NCBI RefSeq assembly: GCF_014217805.1
Contig: NZ_CP055156.1
Span: forward strand, 620,001 to 684,000
Direction of reading: 5' to 3'
Length of the DNA stretch: 64,000 nucleotides
Source: Adhaeribacter swui
Lineage (GTDB): Bacteria > Bacteroidota > Bacteroidia > Cytophagales > Hymenobacteraceae
Of this stretch, positions 63,932 to 64,000 are shown one piece after another. Below the pieces are notes generated by a model, which saw nothing but the letters and a program-made list of their open reading frames with translations, was not told where the DNA came from and searched no databases. The translations under genes and the position numbers were made by a program. Each line of letters begins with the position of its first letter. The stretch's first letter is position 1.

Positions 63932-64000
63932 ATGGAAAAATGGTTTTTAAAAAATCTATTTCCCCGAGTATTTAGTTGCTTGTGGTGGTTTACAACCCGA
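63932..64000 (+). CDS. Start of an unidentified protein (cut by window edge)
   Basis: ATG at 63932 opens a frame that runs to the edge (23 codons: MEKWFLKNLFPRVFSCLWWF and on). It reads like a short basic/hydrophobic N-terminus. Too short to identify, and chance is possible. It is the first frame after the SH3-like gene's promoter side. Confidence 0.4.
   Translation, partial: MEKWFLKNLFPRVFSCLWWFTTR

Noticed and set aside
1-64000. tRNA, rRNA, CRISPR, prophage or integrase genes
   Set aside because: None could be recognised anywhere in the window; reading by eye may miss a small RNA.

Overview
The window looks like a chromosomal segment from a Bacteroidota bacterium of the order Cytophagales, probably close to Hymenobacteraceae. 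This is inferred from gene content, not from any search. Pointers are two type IX secretion (T9SS) proteins (PorQ and a PorE-like OmpA protein), a TonB receptor with a carboxypeptidase-like N-terminal domain, a CzcA pump fused to TolC, methylmalonyl-CoA mutase in two subunits, and promoters of the TTTG / TAnnTTTG type. Composition is uniform and genes are mostly housekeeping. No prophage, integrase, transposase gene, CRISPR array, rRNA or tRNA was seen.

Layout. 1-11.7 kb: hslU (cut by the left edge), porQ and lon on the minus strand; porE-like on plus; then a minus-strand run GH3 - dxr - rseP - LysM protein. 11.9-12.9 kb: OsmC and a small membrane protein on plus. 13-23.7 kb: minus-strand block with a TauE/SafE exporter, 1-Cys peroxiredoxin, a hypothetical, a TonB receptor, an Rrf2 regulator, dnaA, a 5'-nucleotidase split over two genes, and a DUF72 protein. 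A 23-bp dyad lies upstream of the TonB receptor and is a candidate Rrf2 operator. 24-32 kb: mutA, a tiny secreted protein in convergent orientation, mutB, then a PAS-only sensor overlapping mutB, a degenerate CZB-like protein, and an Xre/RES toxin-antitoxin pair. 32-38.6 kb: a membrane-anchored PD-(D/E)XK-like protein, PH-domain protein, GNAT, a TetR/nitroreductase pair sharing an operator, a beta-propeller exoprotein and meaB. 38.7-39.1 kb: a gene-free stretch packed with successive hairpins. 39.1-49.8 kb: folB, a DivIVA-like protein, a WD40 protein, phosphopantetheinyl transferase, redoxin, heptose kinase, aminotransferase, cupin, asnA, aldo/keto reductase and an AraC regulator. 50-57.6 kb: minus-strand heavy-metal efflux locus (His-rich protein, CzcA-TolC fusion, adaptor, CDF transporter, and possibly a c-type heme protein). 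57.7-64 kb: a GT2 fusion protein, lipoprotein, recR, clpS, a conserved hypothetical, a PP-loop ATPase, an SH3-like protein and the start of one more gene.

Functional links. mutA, mutB and meaB form the B12-dependent succinyl-CoA/methylmalonyl-CoA system with its GTPase chaperone. rseP and dxr cover envelope proteolysis and isoprenoid synthesis. The metal genes form one transport locus. TetR and the nitroreductase form a small regulon with nearly identical operators. The least explained parts are the hairpin array (38727-39035), the mutB-coupled PAS / degenerate-CZB pair, the GT2 protein with a remnant polyprenyl-phosphate sugar transferase domain, and an AT-rich palindromic motif that recurs in most intergenic gaps.
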